In this document: in pieces, positions 6,512-8,207 of the stretch
How positions within the stretch are numbered: position 1 is the stretch's first letter
Layout of the letters: every line of letters starts with the position of its first letter
Assembly (NCBI GenBank): GCA_035533295.1
Contig: DATLUA010000076.1
Span: forward strand, 1-8,207
Direction: 5' to 3'
DNA from: JAGWJU01 sp035533295
GTDB lineage: Bacteria; Elusimicrobiota; Elusimicrobia; UBA1565; UBA9628
Length of the DNA: 8,207 nucleotides
Translations under genes and position numbers: made by a program
The notes under the pieces: model-generated
The model's database searches: none
Told to the model about the DNA's origin: nothing
Seen by the model: only the letters and a program-made list of their open reading frames with translations

Positions 6512-7018
6512 ATGAAACTCTCTTCTCTCGCCGCCGCCGTGCTGGCCCTGCCGCTCTTCGTCGCCGCCGCTCACGCGGACTCCGGAGATTCCGTTTACTA
6601 CTTTCAAAACGGGCAGCGCACCGTCGTCACGCGGCAGCAGGCCGAAGCGATGACCGAACCCCAAATCGAGGCCGTCTGCGCCAAGATCGACGCCTCTATG
6701 GCAGCCATCAAGGAATTGGATAAAAACACCAAGGACGACGGCGCGCTCATCAGGCAGTACGTGAAAGACAATTACGATGAGATACCAAGGACGCTCGGAT
6801 GGGCATACTCCGTCAACGATGAACATCTTCCGAACATCGGGTCCACCCCGAACCTGGGCGAGATCGCAGCCGAGACTTTGGCGGTGGAGAAGCACAACGT
6901 GATTGCGCGCAAGGGCCAGGCCGCCATCGGCCGGGTTCAGGCGGATATGCTCAAAGCGGCCAAGGCCGCAAACATCTGCGACCTGGAAGACTGTGATTAT
7001 TCTTCATACGAGGGGTGA
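6512..7018 (+). CDS. Small secreted protein of unknown function
   Basis: This 168-aa protein is not recognised. The start is well set: AAGGAGG (6500-6506) is a consensus Shine-Dalgarno 5 bases before the ATG. Residues 1-22 form a Sec signal peptide (MK, hydrophobic core AAAVLALPLF, AHA cleavage site), so the mature protein of about 146 residues starts at D23 and is periplasmic or exported. The mature part is mostly helical-looking and mixed in charge, without repeats or low complexity, unlike the operon upstream. It has three cysteines: C56, and C156 and C161 near the acidic C-terminus (CDLEDC). The last two could form a disulfide or bind metal. It is about 530 bp from the caspase gene and probably transcribed separately. 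A frame at 6253-6723 overlapping it is a shadow. Confidence 0.8.
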   Translation: MKLSSLAAAVLALPLFVAAAHADSGDSVYYFQNGQRTVVTRQQAEAMTEPQIEAVCAKIDASMAAIKELDKNTKDDGALIRQYVKDNYDEIPRTLGWAYSVNDEHLPNIGSTPNLGEIAAETLAVEKHNVIARKGQAAIGRVQADMLKAAKAANICDLEDCDYSSYEG

Positions 7019-7064
7019 TTTTCGCCTAGCAGGCTGCTGGTGAATTCAAGGAGCAAGTGTACCA

Positions 7065-7124
7065 GTGAAGGAATTGAAGACCTCGCTGGGCGTTCTGAAG
7101 TTTAAGACTTTCCTAGGCCGATGA
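7065..7124 (+). CDS. Possible 19-aa cationic peptide ORF
   Basis: A GTG at 7065, 11 bases after AAGGAG (7048-7053), opens a short frame encoding MKELKTSLGVLKFKTFLGR, ending at a TGA at 7122. The peptide is basic and could be an amphipathic helix. The spacing is long and the frame is short, so it could equally be the 3' remnant of a lost gene. A near-palindrome around AGCAGGCTGCT lies just upstream (7028-7038). Confidence 0.2.
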   Translation: MKELKTSLGVLKFKTFLGR

Positions 7125-7243
7125 TTGAGCCAGGCTTTGGTTCATGCCTCCAGCTTACCACGGCTCGATGAGCACTCAAAGCCATTTTTGGCTATCCAAA
7201 TTGGCTATACACCCTATCCGCCGGCGCCCGCTCCAATCTCAAG

Positions 7244-7310
7244 CGCGCCGCGCGTCGAGGACGCGGCCCGGCGCGTCAACCGCGATCAGGCGCCGCAGCT
7301 CTGGCCCGCG
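7244..7310 (+). repeat. 67-bp exact direct repeat, copy 2
   Basis: Identical to 5877-5943 at an offset of 1367 bp. The downstream 36 bases differ at many positions, including silent ones (CTG/TTG, GTC/GTT), so identity stops abruptly at 7310. Confidence 0.9.
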
Positions 7311-7346
7311 AAGCTGGGCCAGGCGTCCGACTTGGTTCTGCGCTAA
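7244..7346 (+). pseudogene. Truncated caspase-gene 3' end (second copy remnant)
   Basis: The last 34 or so codons of a caspase gene are present and end in a TAA at 7344-7346. They encode APRVEDAARRVNRDQAPQLW, then PAKLGQASDLVLR; the intact gene encodes the same first part, then PADLGSSSNLVLR. Nothing upstream matches the catalytic domain: no GHG or DSC motif is in the frame, which is open back to a TTG at 7125. The upstream 40 residues do not resemble the intact gene. This is a 5'-truncated remnant rather than a functional protease. Confidence 0.8.
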
Positions 7347-7388
7347 AAACCCTGCCGCGTGCCGCTTTAGTTTTGTGTATTTTTTATC

Positions 7389-7583
7389 ATGAAAAACGGG
7401 GCGCGTTTGGAGACCTTGAGGCGGTTGGGCGGCGTTTTGCCGCTGTGCCGCGCCGCCGACACCGACAATATCGGCGTGATTGGGGCGCTCCTGGACAAGG
7501 GCGCGAACATCGAAGGAAGCAAGACCGGGTGCAGCAACGATTATGGAGCGTTCTCGCCGCTGAGCTTGGCGGCGCCGCGGTGA
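7389..7583 (+). pseudogene. Ankyrin-repeat fragment (probable remnant of another ankyrin-caspase gene)
   Basis: The ATG at 7389 opens a 64-codon frame ending in a TGA at 7581. It encodes one ankyrin repeat, CRAADTDNIGVIGALLDKGANIEG, then a long polar loop and FSPLSLAA. The intact gene's first repeat has the same shape: DAYLGNLGSVKSLLSNTENI, a long loop, then FNPITMAV. That match in loop placement suggests descent from the head of a related gene. There is no Shine-Dalgarno before the ATG and no signal peptide, and the frame ends after one repeat, so a functional product is unlikely. Confidence 0.55.
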
Positions 7584-7709
7584 GGAAGCGTTTTTAAAAA
7601 ACGTTTTCCGCTTCCGCAGGCGCGCCAGTCGTTTATCTTCCGCGAGGTGCGGAAGGAAGGCCTCATCCGCAAGGGACCTGACGGCCGGTATCAGTGGATA
7701 GCCGGCTAG
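7584..7709 (+). pseudogene. Possible winged-helix-like C-terminal fragment
   Basis: In the same frame as the ankyrin fragment, after its TGA, codons run open to a TAG at 7707 and encode about 41 residues ending FREVRKEGLIRKGPDGRYQW and IAG. The pattern 'basic helix, EGLI, turn, GRYxW' resembles the wing of a winged-helix DNA-binding domain, but the piece is too short to be sure. There is no start codon. The first 32 bases contain a hairpin with GGAAGCG/CGCTTCC arms (7584-7590 with 7609-7615). Confidence 0.25.
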
Positions 7710-7762
7710 CCACCTACCACCCCCACCACCCCCCGGTGGTATACACCTGGGTGGGGCGGTGT
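7706..7762. repeat. CCACC/GGTGG palindromic repeat, copy 1
   Basis: It begins CTAGCCACCTACCACC and reaches a palindromic core, ACCACC-CCCC-GGTGGT (7725-7740), followed by ATACACC and GGGTGGGG. The same order of blocks recurs at 7812-7919. It overlaps the stop codon of the preceding fragment. The copy can fold as a hairpin, and its G-rich strand has several GG/GGGG runs. Confidence 0.6.
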
Positions 7763-7811
7763 CTAAAATAGCTGGAAAAACGAATTAAAGGCTGTCAATT
7801 CGGGGGACCGC

Positions 7812-7919
7812 CTAGCCACCTACCACCGCCACCTACCACCCCCACCACCCCTAGCCACCACCCCGTATACCACCTATACACCACCCCGGTGGTGTACACC
7901 CCGGTGGGGGTGGTGGGTA
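7812..7919. repeat. CCACC/GGTGG palindromic repeat, copy 2 (expanded)
   Basis: It begins with the same CTAGCCACCTACCACC, then partly repeats it (CCACCTACCACC again at 7829). The core is a palindrome with 9-bp arms, TACACCACC/GGTGGTGTA (7877-7885 with 7888-7896), followed by CACCCC and GGTGGGGGTGGTGGG. Outer arms can also pair imperfectly (about 7832-7850 with 7903-7920). The internal expansion explains its greater length relative to copy 1. Confidence 0.6.
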
Positions 7920-7997
7920 GATAGTAGGTCCGAGGTCTCACACCCCAACCCTCCCTCCTTCGCAGTACAATATATCCCGTCGCCTCACCGCGCACCC

Positions 7998-8087
7998 ATG
8001 AAAATGCCCCCCGCGCTTGTCGTCGTGGTCTTCGTCTCCTCGCTCGCCTATCTGGGCTCGGGCCTTCGCCAGGAAAATCGAAAGTAG
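7998..8087 (+). CDS. Possible 29-aa single-TM peptide
   Basis: The ATG at 7998 opens 29 codons: MKMPP, a hydrophobic core (about 6-18, ALVVVVFVSSLAY), LGSG, and a polar basic end RQENRK. This is a typical small membrane peptide or a bare signal anchor. TACAAT at 7966-7971 would serve as a -10 box, but I see no good -35 and no Shine-Dalgarno. It is followed 15 bases later by a strong terminator hairpin, which supports transcription of this region. It could also be the leftover signal peptide of a decayed gene. Confidence 0.3.
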   Translation: MKMPPALVVVVFVSSLAYLGSGLRQENRK

Positions 8088-8102
8088 ATTCTAACCGTCG
8101 TT

Positions 8103-8145
8103 AAAATGCGGGAATCCGTGTTTGCTTTACCGGATTCCCCATTTT
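8103..8145. terminator. Bidirectional rho-independent terminator
   Basis: A perfect 9-bp stem GGGAATCCG/CGGATTCCC (8110-8118 with 8131-8139) has a 12-base loop. It is flanked by AAAATG (8103-8108) and CATTTT (8140-8145), which extend the stem to 15 bp with one bulged base. The A-run on one side and the T-run on the other allow termination in both directions. Confidence 0.65.
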
Positions 8146-8149
8146 CTGC

Positions 8150-8191
8150 TTGAAATATAACACTATATATTATTATATGGTGTCATATGAC
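8150..8191 (+). promoter_or_regulatory. AT-rich promoter/operator-like segment
   Basis: TTGAAA (8150-8155) and TTATAT (8173-8178) are separated by 17 bp. The same bases form a 10-bp stem, ACACTATATA with TATATGGTGT (8160-8169 with 8174-8183, one G-T pair). It is followed at once by the perfect palindrome GTCATATGAC (8182-8191). Overlap of a promoter with dyad symmetry is typical of an operator, but no regulator is visible. Confidence 0.35.
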
Positions 8192-8207
8192 GAATTTGCA
8201 GCTTGCC
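8177..8207 (+). CDS. Possible start of a gene running off the window
   Basis: Two overlapping ATGs are open to the last base. The one at 8177 encodes MVSYDEFAAC; the one at 8187 encodes MTNLQLA. Neither has a good Shine-Dalgarno. Ten codons are too few to identify a product. If the promoter at 8150-8178 is real, the 8177 ATG would lie at or before the transcription start, favouring 8187 or a later start. Confidence 0.2.
   Translation, partial: MVSYDEFAAC

Noticed and set aside
6253..6723. 156-aa plus-strand frame
   Set aside because: It has no Shine-Dalgarno and its second half is an Arg-rich shadow of the secreted-protein gene at 6512-7018, which has a consensus ribosome binding site and a signal peptide.
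7706..7919. CRISPR array
   Set aside because: There are only two diverged, internally palindromic copies of unequal length and no regular spacers.
7795..7995. 66-aa minus-strand frame rich in Gly/Val/Trp/Tyr
   Set aside because: It is simply the translation of the CCACC/GGTGG repeat, with no start signal or domain.

Overview
The window looks like a high-GC Gram-negative bacterial chromosome segment. It has a diderm-type lipoprotein, Sec signal peptides and sigma70-like promoters. The truncated first gene is the C-terminal peptidase part of an FtsH-like AAA+ zinc protease. The very Gly/Ala-rich membrane-anchored proteins and the ankyrin/caspase content remind me of Elusimicrobiota-type genomes, but that assignment is an impression and not something the sequence proves.

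Layout. Positions 1-516 hold the 3' end of the FtsH-like gene. A near-consensus promoter (TTGACA, 17 bp, TAAACT; 543-571) then starts what looks like one tightly packed operon of four genes on the + strand (595-5979). The first three encode large membrane-anchored low-complexity proteins of 321, 487 and 486 aa. The second and third are paralogues: basic N-terminus, one TM helix, long Gly/Ala/Ser-rich region, a shared AAPWxGM hinge, and a C-terminal multi-helix membrane module. The fourth encodes a lipoprotein with about five N-terminal ankyrin repeats, a Pro/Ala/Ser linker and a C14-type caspase/metacaspase domain with a visible His/Cys dyad. Gaps between these genes are 3 to 24 bp. A stretch of much lower GC (about 4135-5085) covers the 3' end of gene 3 and the ankyrin half of gene 4, which suggests mosaic origin.

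From 5980 to 6511 there is no intact gene. This stretch holds a possible frameshifted secreted ORF, a good promoter-like sequence (6110-6138), two competing hairpins (6195-6229) and other inverted repeats. It precedes a small secreted protein of unknown function (6512-7018) with a strong Shine-Dalgarno.

From 7019 to 7709 the DNA looks like gene debris: the C-terminal tail of a second caspase gene (67 bp identical to the intact one), a one-repeat ankyrin fragment resembling the first ankyrin repeat of the intact gene, and a possible winged-helix tail. Two diverged copies of an unusual CCACC/GGTGG-rich palindromic repeat follow (7706-7919). The window ends with a possible 29-aa single-TM peptide ORF, a strong bidirectional terminator hairpin (8103-8145) and an AT-rich promoter/operator-like segment leading into a gene that runs off the end.

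Working hypothesis (inference): the four-gene operon is a cell-envelope system. Two or three glycine-rich proteins project into the periplasm, and a lipoprotein caspase with ankyrin repeats could bind or process them. The decayed extra copies suggest the caspase gene was once part of a tandem, recombining family. I do not recognise the three low-complexity proteins as a characterised family.
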